A stretch of DNA of 64,000 nucleotides from Portulaca oleracea (GCA_029582165.1 CM055885.1:10104729-10168728), one strand, 5' to 3'; shown: positions 11,443 through 23,680, numbered from the stretch's first letter. The notes: generated by a model from the sequence alone, not told the origin. Numbers and translations are program-made.

Positions 11443-11738
11443 TGTAATATCCCGAGTATGTGGTTAAAGTTTGCCTTAAAAGGATTGAAATGACTACTTA
11501 TATCTCCAAGGTGCACCTTTTTTTATAGTAGCTCATCCATTGGGAACTCCTCAGTTAAGCGTGCTTGGATGGGAGTAGTAAAAAAGGATGGGTGACCTCC
11601 TGGGAAGTTTTCCAAGGCAGTGTGGGAGCGAGGACGAATCACGCTGGAAAGACTCGTGGTGATTTGTGGGGCCAGTCAACAATCATTGAAGCAGTTATCG
11701 GTAATGTCCGCGGCCCAGGAGGGGGCCAGGGCGTTACA
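11443..11738 (+). mobile_element. Cassandra solo LTR
   Basis: A 296-bp block starts TGTAATATCCC, ends GGCGTTACA and is flanked by a perfect 5-bp duplication TTTTC (11438-11442, 11739-11743). It contains 5S rRNA-like sequence, the hallmark of Cassandra terminal-repeat retrotransposons in miniature. The homologous place in the inner Ogre-like copy (around 20898) has the uninterrupted sequence with a single TTTTC. This shows the empty site and dates the insertion after the two copies diverged. No second LTR or internal region remains, so it is a solo LTR. Confidence 0.92.
11509..11622 (+). ncRNA. 5S rRNA-like domain in Cassandra LTR
   Basis: The internal promoter parts of plant 5S rRNA genes are well kept: CAGTTAAGCGTGCTTGG (box A side) and GGATGGGTGACCTCCTGGGA (box C). 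The 5' third (GGTGCACC then a T-run) and the 3' end are poorly matched, so it is unlikely to give a functional 5S rRNA. In Cassandra elements this domain is known to act as an RNA polymerase III promoter. The T-run near 11518-11524 lies upstream of the retained promoter boxes. Confidence 0.85.
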
Positions 11739-12559
11739 TTTTCACTCTCTTTTTGTTTATTCTTTATTCTTTTTTTGGATTATTGGACAACAATAATACG
11801 AACTTTAGGGGTATTGGCCGATAATAATACCAACAATTTTGTTGGAAACTAGTGGTACCAACTATAGATCTATTTACCAGCAGTAGTATGCTGTGAAGTT
11901 GATAGGTGTTTAACATGATGAAGAGACGACTTGTCGCCTAACTGTGTAAGCTTGAAGTTGGAGCAAGTGGAAAAAATGTCGACCGCCAATTTTTTTTTTG
12001 CCAACTAAGCAGCATTGATCAATTTATCCAGAAAACAATCAAATTGTTGTTTTTACATTATTGTATAGCAAAGTTTGCTAATGTTGCTTAATTGGCAAAA
12101 AAAGTGACCATTTACGTTTTTTCAACTTACTATGGTCTTTAGCTCAGACAATTAAGCGATACATAATCTTTCTGCGTAGTAAGAAACCTATCAGTTCGGT
12201 CGTGTACTATTGCTGGAAAATAGGTCTATAGTTGGTACCGCTAGTGTCCAACAAATTTGTTTGTATTATTATCGGCCAATACCCTCAAAGTTAGTATTAT
12301 TTTTGTCCAATAATCCTTTTTTTTTTAAACTTTCTCTTTATCACTCTAACCTTGGATTCAAGAGAATAAAAGATGGGAACGAAGTACATGAAAAAATTGG
12401 GAAGATAAGAAAAGGTGAATTTGTCAGACTTGGTTTGTAAGGATAGCAGATGGATGAGAACATTTCAACTCAAATCAAAAGCACAAGCATGAAATTCTTC
12501 TTGAACAAATAGCAACAAGAGCGATTGAATTTAAGGAATGAACTAGGAACTGATTCTTA

Positions 12560-12840
12560 ACTCTAACAGACTCCGGAAACGAAATGCTTGACAACCAGGA
12601 ATGTAGCTAACTCTAAGGTTCCCTTGATGATGTGGCCTCCCTGTCTTCGTTTGGGGAATCCGTGTTCTATCTGGCCCTTTGTGCTGCTTTTGGTAGAAGC
12701 AGTTTCTCCCTGAATGGATCTTGTGCTCAATCTTGTTCTTCAAAGTCCAACAATTCTTTGTATTGTGTCCCCGGGACCTATGGTGATTGCAGAATTTCAC
12801 GCTATCCCAAAATTCCCTTTATTGTTGGTTCGGGCCTTCA
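12560..12840 (-). pseudogene. gag remnant of outer Ogre-like element
   Basis: The minus strand encodes a short peptide with the finger CNHHRSRGHNTKNC followed by WTLKNKIE. This C-x2-H-x5-H-x4-C plus LK-x-IE pattern is typical of the C-terminal gag region in Tat/Ogre-type plant elements. Only about 80-90 codons remain. The inner copy has the same segment at 20380-20640. Confidence 0.65.
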
Positions 12841-12939
12841 CCCTGACACTGGACAAATGAAGAAAAACTCATCCCAATGCATGCTACCTAAATAACCTAT
12901 ATGGACTTCCTAAAAATAAAAATTGTTTATACGATGACT

Positions 12940-13515
12940 TGAGAGAGACTCACCCAGGACATGGGTTTGAATATGCTAATTGACCTACATAGGACATCTT
13001 AGGATGCAAGACTTCTATAGGATGACTTAAGGAAAAGACTTACCCATGACATGGGTCTATATGTCCTAAAATCTATATAAGACTTCCTAAAATGCAAATG
13101 CCTATATGTTGACCCTTAAAGATTAACCTATGACATAGGTTTACTTTAGACTTCTTAAAAAAGAAAGACACTTGCATGATATGCCAGCATAAGAAAAGAC
13201 TCACCCATGACATGGGTGCACGCTGGACTTCCTAAATCCTAAACAAAAGACAGGTATCTACATGATGACTCTAGAAACATACTTACCCATGACTTAGACC
13301 TTATACTAGAATTTCTACAAAACGAAAAACACTTATATGCTAACTCTAGACAAAGACACACCCATGCCATGGGTTTGCAATTGACAACCTTAAAGTGAAA
13401 GACGCATGCTGACTTAGGAAAGTACCTACATATGACTTAGACCCTATATGCGACTTTCTGAGGAATGAAGACACTTACCTACTCACTCAAGAAACGACCT
13501 AACGACTTACCCATG
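12940..13515 (-). repeat. Hairpin array, ACCCATG-type, outer copy (part 1)
   Basis: Degenerate units of about 75-110 bp, each with an inverted repeat around ATGACAT. Perfect examples are ACCCATG/CATGGGT (13042-13056), AACCTATG/CATAGGTT (13125-13141) and CACCCATG/CATGGGTG (13202-13218). The array is cut at 13515 by the inner LTR and resumes at 31600. Confidence 0.75.
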
Positions 13516-15612
13516 TGTAGAGACCGAGATTTGGTACATAAATATATAGCATATCTATATAAACAAAGCAAAAATAAAGAAGGAGAAGTCGATCAATAAG
13601 CTAGTTTAGACTTCTGGATTTTAACATAGTTTTATATACCGTTCGTGTAATTTTCATTATTTCCTCTTTATGTACTTTTAGTTATGTACTTTTGTTAGAA
13701 AATAAGGAAAATACGGGAAGCCAAAGCCGAGCTAAAACTGAGTCAAGACAGTTCCTCGCATGCACTTAACATGCCCAAGTTCGGACGAGCACACATGCAC
13801 AATTACATGTGAATTTCCTAGCCTATTGCATGCATGATCTTTACGTAAGCAATTTAGATTCATTTAGCCATGAAAAAACTAAGTGAATATCACATGAAAA
13901 ATGCTACCAAGAGGTCTCAAGATCAAAGCCTCACAAAAGCATTCACATTGTCCACACCGTAGATTCAGTCTCCCAGCTCCACCGACCACCAAAAACACTC
14001 CCCTTGCCACCTAGTTGTCTGTGCCAATCAATTACGCAAGTTCGAGGGTGTGAATGTGCATGTATGCATGTATCTTAAGCTCCTCATAAAGCCTATAAAT
14101 ACCCCATCATGACAAAGCTAAACTCACCAAATCATTCACCCATTCTTCCCCCTACACTCTCATTCATCCATTCTCTCAATTCTCTCATCTCTCTAATCTC
14201 TCCATTCTGGTTATCATTCCACCACCATTTCTCTATCACTTTGCTACAATTTTCTTATCATCATAATCTCCTTATCTTCATCCTCTTAAACCCCTTAATC
14301 CATTCTCTCATATTGTCCCCACCATTCTTACATAAAACCCTCACAAAAACATCCTAAAACACCACCAAAAACCCACAAAAAAGCCCTTTCTTCCTACACC
14401 TTTTCTATCATCTTTTACACCATATCTTTACCATCGTAATATCCATTCTTCTATCTTCTTCAATACCCTAATCCATGCTCTCATCCTATCCTCCCTCATA
14501 TCCACATAAATCTCCCATAAAACCTCCCAAAAACATCACAAAACTATCATAAGAAAACCACAAAAAGAGTCTTTCTTCCTATCTTTTTCCTACCTTTTCC
14601 CTATCCTTCTCCATCACTTTCCTACCATCATCATCTCCATTTCTCCACTCCTTTAAGCCCCTTTATCTCCATTCTCATCTTCCTTCCATTATCCTTCCAT
14701 AAAACCCTAAAAACTCCACAAAAACCCAAACCTTTCTAATACTTAAAACACCACAAAAAGAGCCTTTTCCCACCCTTTTCTCATCCCTTTTCCATACTTT
14801 TCTCCATCCACTTTTAGCACCATTTTGGCATCTTCAAGAGGAGTATTCAAAGCTTTCGAAGGCATCCATAAAGGCTTCTACAAAGGCTAGGCAAGGCTTC
14901 CCTAAAAGGTCACAATGTAAGCTTTTAATTATTTCTTCCTTATGTAAATAATGTGTTGTATATTATGTACCTTTCTTTCTTTTATTCTTTTGCATGTTCA
15001 ATGAAATAATTCTATAAAGTATTCATTCATTTCCCTTCCAAACTTTATCAAAAGCCCATTTTAAACTTTTAGTAGAGTCTTTTCTTTTGTGAGAGGCGAA
15101 CTCTTAAAGTTTACTTTTCAAGTTCGTAGCCTTACCCCCAAATCCATTCTTGGGTTTCGCAGGCGGAGTCTTTCTTTCTTTTCTTTTGGTTTTGTCTTGG
15201 CTTTTCCCTTTAAAAGTCGGGTGTCGACTCCCATTTCGAACTAAAATACATCGAGGATTGCATAAACTACGGTTTTACAATGTATCGATGCAACTTTAAG
15301 GTTTTCTTTCTTATATTTCTAAATAATAGTTTCATAAATCACTTTCTTCCAAGCCTAACATTTAAATGAGCAAATTGGGTTAAATTTAGAAGAGTTTGGA
15401 ACAAGTGGATGTCCACTCTTAAAGGTTTAATTCAATGACTCATAAAATTTCTAAGTAAAGGGAAAGTGATTTTACAAAATATTATTCATGAAATGTAAGC
15501 TTGATTTCCTTAAAGAGTTTTTCAAAGGTTAAACCCTATCACAAATCATCGAATCATATCCCCTATCCACGTGGACGTTCGGAAGCCCGAACACCGAGGA
15601 AAAATGTCCACA
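13516..15612 (+). repeat. 5' LTR of inner Ogre-like element
   Basis: It starts TGTAGAGACC and ends CCACA seven bases before the primer site, about 2.1 kb. It matches the inverted LTR 34641-36672 throughout. U3 has several CATGCATG repeats and a TATA box at 14094. The region 14100-14800 is C/T-rich and contains about three degenerate repeats around CACAAAAAGAGCC. Confidence 0.8.
14094..14101 (+). promoter_or_regulatory. TATA box of inner LTR
   Basis: GCCTATAAATACC is a strong plant TATA motif in the expected place of the LTR. The same motif is present in the other two LTR copies. Confidence 0.65.
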
Positions 15613-15619
15613 TGATTTT

Positions 15620-15637
15620 TGGCGACTCCACTTGGGA
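15620..15637 (+). other. Primer binding site, tRNA-Arg type
   Basis: TGGCGACTCCACTTGGGA matches the primer site used by Ogre-type elements, with one change from the usual TGGCGACTCCACTGGGGA. It marks the LTR end and supports the Tat/Ogre assignment. Confidence 0.8.
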
Positions 15638-16090
15638 GTTTTTCTAAAGTGGGTAAAACTTGAAAAAAGTTCTTGTGCTTTAAATCTTTTGGAAGGAAAA
15701 TGAATTTTACTTTATATTATTAAGTCATTCTTTTAGGCATAATGCATTGCATATACCGGGGCACTCCCTTGACATGTGATTTGTCGTAGGGGCACATAAA
15801 TCAACGATATTAGGCTTTTTCTTTAAACCACAAAAAATAACCCATGGGATGGCGGACCGGCTATACTCAATTGGTGCACTTACATCGAGAGAGCATTGGT
15901 CACCACATGCACTCATGCATCACTCTACGAGGTCTCCACACGAGCCTCCAAGAGCAACACCCCACACATTCAAGTTGCCTCTACAACAAAGAATGCACCA
16001 GGGCGAGTTCATGAGCCGCTAAGCCTTATCCAGCCAATAAACCCTTTCGTACATAGAGCCTTGGTTTAGGATACCCCTTGTTCATATGTA
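15638..16090 (+). other. Leader region of inner Ogre-like element
   Basis: Matches 34160-34615 inverted. It contains no convincing ORF in either copy and follows the primer site, so it is an untranslated leader. Confidence 0.5.
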
Positions 16091-17354
16091 TGCTATGTGC
16101 TACATGATTAAATTCGTTGTAAAGAGTCGACCCAAGTTTAGGAGTGTTGTTCTAGTCAATATAGTAGTCATTGGGCTGAGAAGTGTCACGTTTACCAACT
16201 AAGTTAATTAACCTCAAAAATCATGGTTAACCCAATGGTTGGACCCATTTATCTATAAAGGTTAATTATCTTGGTCAATAAATTAAACTCAACTCGCCTT
16301 TGATTATTCTATATGACCCTTTACGATATCTCTTTAACGAAGGTCTAATAAACCTGATTAAAGTCAAAACAAAGCTAGTGGGTAAAGTCTTCTGCATAAT
16401 AATCACTGGGCTAGAGTAAATTAATTTATCAAGTTAATAGTCGAATTTGTCACACTTATGGTCGGCCCGTGGTTAGGCCCAACCATATCATATTTGTCAA
16501 TTAAGTCCATAAATCAATTATAACTCGCCTATTGGTTTTTTTAGTCCTTTACGATACCCGCTTTCCGGTAACTAATTAAATAAATAAAAAATGAAGTAGA
16601 AAGAAAGGGTCGTCGATCCTGTTAATTATTATTCCGCATGGCAGTCAACATGGCTCGAATTAAGTCCGAGTCGGTAGCCCAAATTACGGATTCTCCTTAA
16701 AACGGTCGACCTGTGGAAGAGGCCCAACCGAATTAAGAAACACTGATTTGTGCTCCTTGACTTAGGGTTGATTCCCAGGCTTGACTTTATTCGGCCTCTT
16801 GTAATGATTAGTTGGCCTTAGGTCTAACAAACCTGATTAAAAGTCCAAACCAAGTTGGTGGATAAAGGTTTAGTCTACGTAATAACCACCGGGCTTGAGT
16901 AAATTAATTTATCGAATTAATTGTCCAATCCATCATATTGATGGCCGGCCTGTGGTTAGGCCCAACCATATTGGATTTGACAATTAAGTCCATAAACTGA
17001 TTACAACTCGCCTGTTCTTGGTTTTATCCAATCATTTACGATATCCAGTTTCCTAAACAAATAGAATAAAAAATGTGTAGAAAGAATAGACTGTCAGTCC
17101 TATTGATCATTATTCTAGCCCGCGTAATAGTCAGTATGGCTTGAATTGGACTGATAAATTTTTTGAGTTATGGATCCTCCTTAAAACGGTCGGCCTATGG
17201 ATGGGGCCCATCCGAATTGAGAAACACTGACTCGCAATTCCTTATTCAGTCCTGATTCGCCATACTTGGTTTTATTCAGCCCTTTATAATGATCAGCTGT
17301 CCTTAGGGTCCATATAGAGTTAGGTCCGTAAGTTAGGTAAAGTGTGTTGTAGTC

Positions 17355-17825
17355 TATGTGTTCGTACCTATGTTTGTGCATGTGCATGTGCATGTGTATG
17401 CGTCTGTGCATGTGTCTGTGCATGTGTGTGCGTCTGTGCATGTGTTTGTGTCTGTGCATGTGTTTGTGCCTAAGTGTATGCATGTGTATCTGTCTGTGCT
17501 TGCGCGTGTGCATGTGTATGTGTCTATGCGTGTGCATGTGTATGCGTCTGTGCATGTGTATGTGTATGTGTCCGTGCCTATGCGTGTGCATGTGTATGCG
17601 TCTGTGCATGTGTCTATGTCTATGCATGTGTTTGTGCATGTCTGTGCCTGTGCATCTGTATGTGCATGTGTCTGTGTTTGTGCATGTGTATATGCGAGTG
17701 CATGTGTATATGTATATGTATGTGCATGTGTATGTGTATGTGCGTGTGCATGTGTATGTGTATGTGTATGTGCATGTGCATGTGCATGTGTATGTATATG
17801 TGTCTGTGCATCTGTATGTGTTTCG
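17355..17825 (+). repeat. Hexamer-based microsatellite (TGTGTA/TGTGCA)
   Basis: About 470 bp of TGTGCA, TGTGTA and TGTCTG-type hexamers. The outer copy has the homologous tract at 33065-33370, about 305 bp. Overlapping ORFs on both strands translate into Cys/Val/Met or His/Thr runs and are artefacts. Confidence 0.9.
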
Positions 17826-18110
17826 TGTGTCACAAGTTTGAGTTTGTCGAGTTCGTATTAGGTGTTCGAGTTTTTTGAGACTTTGCCACGTGTTTAAGCC
17901 TTTGTTAGGGTTTTGTTAACACATGCTTTAAGCCTTTCTTAAGTTTTTGTTAATACGTGTTTGAGTCTTTCTTAGATTTTTGTTAACACGCGTTTTGAGT
18001 CTTTATTAGGTGTGAATATGTGTTTTTGTTCACACGTGTTTTTGTTTGTTGAGTCTTTGTTAGGTGTAAATATGTCGGTGTCTGTTGAATCTTCATTAGA
18101 GTCGGGCCTA
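17826..18110 (+). repeat. Tandem repeat with ACACGTGTT-type motif
   Basis: Units of about 50 bp repeat GAGTCTTTGTTAGG-TTTTTGTTAACACGTGTTT with many changes. The outer copy shows the same at 32830-33060 inverted. No gene. Confidence 0.6.
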
Positions 18111-18889
18111 ATTTTGAGATACTGTTTCAGTCCGTATAATAATCATTAGGTTTGAGAAAAAATAAGTTTATAAACTCGATTAATTAACCTTAAATTTTAT
18201 GGCCGACCTGGTTGTGAGGCCCATTGGTTTTAAAGGTTAATTGGCCTTGATTATCGATTCATTTTAGCTTGCCTTTGATGGTTTTATTCGGCCCTTTTCA
18301 GTATTCTCTTATTTTAGGTCCAAAGAAAATTATTAATAATAAAACAAAGTCAGTGTGTGTTGTTCTAGCCCGCGTAATAGTCTCAAGGTTAGAGAAAATA
18401 AATTTATAAATTTGATTATTAAGTCTAAAACAAAATCCATGGTCGGCCCGTTGGTAAGCCCATCTACGTTGGATTTAATAATTGAGTTTATAAGTCTGTT
18501 TTAGCTCACCTTTTTTATGGCTTTATTCGGTCCTTTATAACATCTACTTTCCATGAGTGTAAATAAATAAATATGTCGAGTCTTAGATAAAAAAAAAAAG
18601 GTGTGTAAATAGAAGTCTAGAAGTCAGGTTGTCAGTTCATCGAGCATCATTCTAGTCCGCGTAATAGCCAACTTAGCTTGAGTTAACACAAGTTTGTTAG
18701 TTCAAGTGACAGATTCACCTTAAAACGGTCGGCTTGTGGTTTAAGCCCATCCGAATTAAGAAACACTCACTTGCACTTTCCAACTTATGTCGACTCGCTA
18801 TGTTTGACTATATCTGGCCCTTTATAAAGTTCGTATTGTAAAAAAGAGTTGTTTGTCTCAGAGTCATAGAGGTTAGGCGTTCTGGAGTC

Positions 18890-20300
18890 AGTAATTAAGT
18901 GTCTTTCATTCTTTAGGACATCTCATAGAGGTTAGGACTGGCGAACCAGTATCACAGCTGAGTTGTTTCCTAAGTCAGTATATAGGTGCCTTACACGCTA
19001 GGAGATATCATGTATGGTCTAGTAAACCCAGGTTATGGGTAAGCCTTTGTTTTAGAGTCTGTATGTAAGTGTCTTGCATTCTTTAAGGGGTCTTGTATAG
19101 GTGTATAGGGTATGCCAACCCATGTCATAGGAAAGTCTTTGTTTTAGAGTCACCATGTAAGTGTTTTTTTTAGGGTCTAGGTCCTAGGTCAGTCTTTTCC
19201 TAAGTCAATGTGTGTCTTTCATTTCTAGGAAGTCCAATGTGAGTCCATGTCATGTGTGGGTCTTTTCTTGGGTCAACATGTGTGTTCCCTTTTTAGGAAG
19301 TTCAATGTAAACCTAGGTCCAGGATGAGTCTTTGTATTAGTGTTTGCATATAAGTGTCTTGCATTCTTTAGAAGTTTTCATACGAGGTCTAGGTCATAGG
19401 CGAGTCTTTTCTTGAGTCAATATGCATCGGTCATTTTTAGAAAGTTCAATGTAAACCCAAATCATGGGTAAGTCCTTGGGCTATTGTGTAAGTGTCTTTC
19501 ATTCTTTAAGAAACCTAATAAAGGGTTTGGGTCCTACAAGTCATAAGTGAATCATTGAGTCGTTTCTCGGGTTAGCACGTAAGGGTCTTTTAGTCATTAG
19601 GAAGTTGCATGTAAGGTCTGTGTCATGAGTGAATCTTTTCTTAAGTCAATGTGAGTCTTTCAGTCCAAAGTAAAACCTATGCCATGGGTAGGGTCGTTAA
19701 GTCATTTCTTAAGTCAGCAGGTAAGTGTCTTCATTCCTTGGAAAGTCTCATATAGGGTCTAAGTCATGAGTAGGTCCTTCCCTAAGTTAACATGTGTCTT
19801 TCACTTTAAGGTTGTCAATTGCAAACCCATGTCATGGGTGGGTCTTTGTCTAGAGTTAGCATATAAGTGTTTTTCTTATTGTAGAAATTCTGGTATAAGG
19901 TCTAAGTCGTGGGTAAGTATGTGTCTAGAATCATCATATACATACCTGTCTTTTGTTTAGGAAGTCCAGCGTGCACCCATGTCATGGATGAGTCTTTTCT
20001 CGTGCTGGCATATCATGCGAGTGTCTTTCTTTTTTAAGAAGTCTAATGTAAACCTATGTCATAGGTTAGTCTTTAAGGGTCAACATATAGGCATTTGCAT
20101 TTTAGGAAGTCGTATATAGATTTCAGGACACATAGACCCATGTCGTGGGTGAGTCTTTCCCTTAAGTCAGTTTATAGGAATCTTGCATCTTAGGAAGTCC
20201 CATGTAGGTCAATTAGTACGTTCAAACCCATATCCTGGGTGAGTCTCTCTCGAGTCAGCATATAAGCATTTTTTTTTAGGAAGTCCATGTAGGTCTTTTA
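18890..20300 (+). repeat. Hairpin array, ACCCATG-type, inner copy
   Basis: About 15-18 degenerate units of 70-110 bp, each carrying AGGAAGT, AAGTGTCTTTCATTC or TAAGTCA-type blocks and one short inverted repeat. Perfect ones include ACCCATG/CATGGGT (19825-19839) and AACCTATG/CATAGGTT (20051-20067). A CTAG-type variant occurs near 19180 (AGGTCCTAGGT). Stem bases change together while the ATGTCAT centre stays. Confidence 0.75.
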
Positions 20301-20379
20301 GGTCATGCATGCATTGGGATGGGTTTTCTTCATTTATCCAGTGTCAGGGTCAAGGCCGGACCAGCAATAAAGGGAATTT

Positions 20380-20640
20380 CGGGATGGTGTGATATTCTGC
20401 AATCACCATAGGTCCTGAGGACACGATATGGAGAATTGCTGGACTTTGAAGAACAAAATTGAGGACATGATCCATTCAGGGAGAAACTGCTTCTGCCAAA
20501 AGCAGTATAAAGGGCCAGATAGAACATGGATTCCCCAGACGAAGACAGGGAGGGCACATCATCAAGGGAACCTTAGAGTTAGCTACATTTATGGTCGTCA
20601 AGCATTTCATTTTTGGAGTTTGTTAGAGTTAAGAGTCAGT
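20380..20640 (+). pseudogene. gag remnant of inner Ogre-like element
   Basis: Encodes the same finger as the outer copy, reading FCNHHRS, a stop, then GHDMENCWTLKNKIE. About 80 codons remain, ending near RVSSKF. The stop inside the finger shows it is dead. Confidence 0.65.
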
Positions 20641-20719
20641 TCTAAATTCATTTCTCGAATTCAATTGCTCTTATTGCTATTTGTTCAGATAGAACTTCGT
20701 GCTTGTATTTCTGATTTGA

Positions 20720-23500
20720 GTTGAAAAGTTCTCTCGTCCATTCACCATCCTTAGAAACCAAGTCTGTCGAATTCATCTTCTCTTATCCTTCCATCTTTGT
20801 CATATACCTCATTCCCATCCCTTCATTTCTTGAAACTAGAGATAGAGAGATAGAGAAAAGAATTCAAAAAGAAAAAAAAGGATAAAAACAAGAGAGTGAA
20901 AAACTATAGAGTGGCCGGTTTGAAAACCTCATTGAGGCAAATCGGGCAAAAGGGGAGAAATAAAATTGATGAGAGAAGTCAGCCTGCATTCCCATCCAGT
21001 AGGCCGAGCAACGGGAGAGAGTGTTGTCAGGAAAGACCAAGTCCCATAATCTCTCTGAAGTGAGCGCTCCTCAATAGAAATGCCGCAACTTAACCAAATA
21101 TGCCGAGGACAGGGGGCTTTCGCCCAACCTTCATTTCACATACCGCATTACCCTCGTCTTTTCATCCAATCTCAACCTACCACTTACTACCTATCATTTA
21201 CATTTCTAGCCTTTCCCATCAACCTTTTCAAAACCCTTTCATTCATTAAACCAATCCCAAATGGTGTGTTATGACCAATGGAGAACAAGAGGCAACCCAT
21301 GAAGGAGTTCGAAAAAAGATATTCAAAAGAAAAGAGAAGTTAGAACAAAAAAAAGTTGAAGGGGATAGAAAAAAAAAAGAGAGATGTGAGGGATAGCAAA
21401 ATAGTAGAGGGAGATAATAAGAAAAACGAAAGAGGAGGAAGAACAAAACAAAAAAAAAACAAAAGAAGAGGAAAGAGGGAGAATAAGAAACTACTAGACG
21501 AAAATAAGAGTCATGCACACCAGAATAATCCCATTGATCTCAAACCTTCACCTCATCATCCATACACCTCATCAACCCTTTCAACCTTCAATAACCTCCC
21601 CCATCTTTCAATAACCATCCATAACCTGCCTTCATAACCATCTTTTCGAACCATTAAGCGTTCCTCGAGTCACTACCCTTTCAAAGTTGCGCTTAAAGAA
21701 CTACGACTGGCCTTATTCCACCTTGGATACGTAAGAAAACCTCTTCGAGGTCACTTTAGAGAGTCTCGTCGTTGAATAAACTTGTCTTTGAGAGAATAAA
21801 AAAAAAGAGAGAATAAAAGCTAGTCTGAAAACCCACTTGGGCGGGCTAGGCAAAAGGGGAGGAAACCCTGGATTTCTATCATTAACCCTCCATTTTCCAT
21901 TTTTCTTCTGTCAGACTTGGACATTATTCCATCACCCATGTCCCATCCTTTTCCCAAGAGATGATGTCTGCCCCGTTTGACCATCTCTTCACCCTTTCAA
22001 GACACCATCACCCTTAAGTGTCACTTTATCCCTATGTCCCAACCTTTTCCCAAGATATGATGTTCATCCCATTTGACCATCTCTCCTTCCTTTTTACGGC
22101 ACGGTCATTCTTAAGTGTCTTTACATCTCATTCGTTAATAATACCTCTCCCATCATCTTTTTCACCAAACACTTTCTAGCCAACCTTCTTAGCCTTTTCA
22201 TCTCATCTCACCCTTTTAAGGGCTTTTTCAGCTCGATGATTAATGCAAGTATGACGCTCTGTTCTTAATTTCCACTCTTAGCATACATGAGTGTGTCTCA
22301 CTTCTCAACAAGAGCAAAATTCGTCCACATCAAATCAGCGGCTAACTGGCGACATATGCAATCATGAACAGACTCGGAGATAAGCTACTCTAAACTGGGG
22401 GCTCGCGCTACTTCTGTAACATCATTCAAGACATTTTTCGGAGATAACTTCTAAGAGGGACACCTACTTCCTATTCTACAAGGTCCTGGATCTTCATTCT
22501 CATTGATGTCCTAGTAGTCTCAGAAAAAAAGAAAAAAAAATAAAAAAGAGAAGCTAACTTAAAAACCCTTTAGGCAAGTTAGGCAAAAGGAGAGATCGAG
22601 ACTCATACCTAAGGCATACTTCTATCAGTGCAACATGAGAAGCGATGTCTCCTTCCATTCCATGGTCCCCGTGCATCATACTGTTAGTCGACATCAAATT
22701 GGGGGCTTGCAAATCTCCGAGATGCCATTCAAGCCAAGACAATGTCATCAAAGAGTCTACATCAAACTGGGGGCTTGCAAATCCCCAAGTTTCTCTCCAA
22801 AGCAGGACAATGTCATCAAGGTTCTACGCCAAACCGGGGGCTTGTCGTAAATCAACATAGATTTGCAAGCAACCATCTACATGGCCATTAAAGAAGCAGA
22901 TCTTTCAAGCCTAGTGCTTCCACCATCATTCTCCGTCCCATGGACCGAATGTTCCTCATCCTGATTTTTCCTGAAATTCCCCACAAGTGGCCTTAATCCT
23001 TAGGAAGTCATTGTCTTAGGAAAGCGTTGTCCAAAAAAAAGAGTCATTGTCTTAGGAAAACATTGTCCTAGAAAGTTATTGTTTAAATAAAGAGTCGGGA
23101 GGGTTACCTACATGTAGAATTGCATGTTTAGAATCATAAAGCGTCATGTTCCGTCTAAGCATAATAGGTTTGCATTGCATCCATATGTCATGTTAAAGTC
23201 ACATAGAGTTAGTCTGTCATGCATAAAGTCAACAGTCGTGTATAAATGCATAAGTGCATGAATCTTGTGAAAAAAATGCATTGTTTGTGTAAGAGTCTAG
23301 TAGACTAGTTGCATGCATACCTGCATATTAAAAATTTAAAAAAAAAAAAAGCAAAGAAGTGCCACATTGCTGCTCCATAACGCAACACTGGGGGTTGGTT
23401 AAAGCCCGTATGCCATCCCATTTAGACCGGTCGACATGGTTTCTTATCACTACGAACAAGATTAGGGCAATCTCTAATCCAACTCTAACCGATCAAGTTA
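20720..23500 (+). other. Non-coding 3' internal region of inner Ogre-like element
   Basis: Runs inverted and in order with 8760-12480 of the outer copy. It contains a purine-rich tract at 21290-21500, a short duplicated unit (GGGGGCTTGCAAATC) at 22710-22860 and CCTAAGACAATG-type short repeats at 22990-23070. No convincing ORF. Confidence 0.55.
20898..20902. other. Empty site matching the Cassandra insertion
   Basis: On the minus strand the inner copy reads CTATAGTTTTTCACTCTC without interruption, with one TTTTC. The outer copy has the 296-bp Cassandra LTR at this exact point with TTTTC duplicated. Confidence 0.9.
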
Positions 23501-23519
23501 GCATCCAGTCAAGTCTTCA

Positions 23520-23680
23520 GTCATCCGCCAGCCACGAAAGGCGACTGTCAGACACGAATGACAGCATCATCTTCACCGCCATACACAAATGGCGACTGTC
23601 CGATATGAAGGACAGAATCTTCATCATCCGCCAGACACGAATGACAATTGTCTGACACGAAGGACATATTCTTCACATAA
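23520..23680 (+). repeat. Hairpin array with GACACGAA loop, inner copy
   Basis: Inverted counterpart of 8341-8745 but with fewer units. Perfect hairpins: TGTCA/TGACA around GACACGAA (23546-23563), CGCCA/TGGCG around TACACAAA (23577-23594) and TGTCC/GGACA around GATATGAA (23597-23614). The TGTCA/TGACA stem was not seen in the outer array. Confidence 0.75.

Larger units (their letters stand above)
16090..18830 (+). repeat. Large degenerate tandem repeats in Ogre-like internal region
   Basis: Blocks of roughly 250-480 bp recur with the same motif order: GGTCGGCC-GTGG-AGGCCCA, then AATTAAGTCCATAAA, AACTCGCC, TTTATTCGGCCCTTTA and a CGCGTAATAGTCA-type block. Examples start near 16190, 16440, 16920, 18180 and 18430. 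Related blocks with CCTTAAAACGGTCGGCCTGTGG lie near 16690, 17185 and 18720. The outer copy carries the same series at 32100-34100 inverted. This is ancient internal amplification and no protein is encoded. Confidence 0.65.

Noticed and set aside
11509..11622. Genuine 5S rRNA gene
   Set aside because: It lies in a Cassandra LTR with a target duplication, and the 5' and 3' parts of 5S are poorly matched.
17181..17878. Long overlapping ORFs on both strands
   Set aside because: They are translations of a TGTGTA/TGTGCA hexamer tract and give Cys/Val/Met or His/Thr runs.
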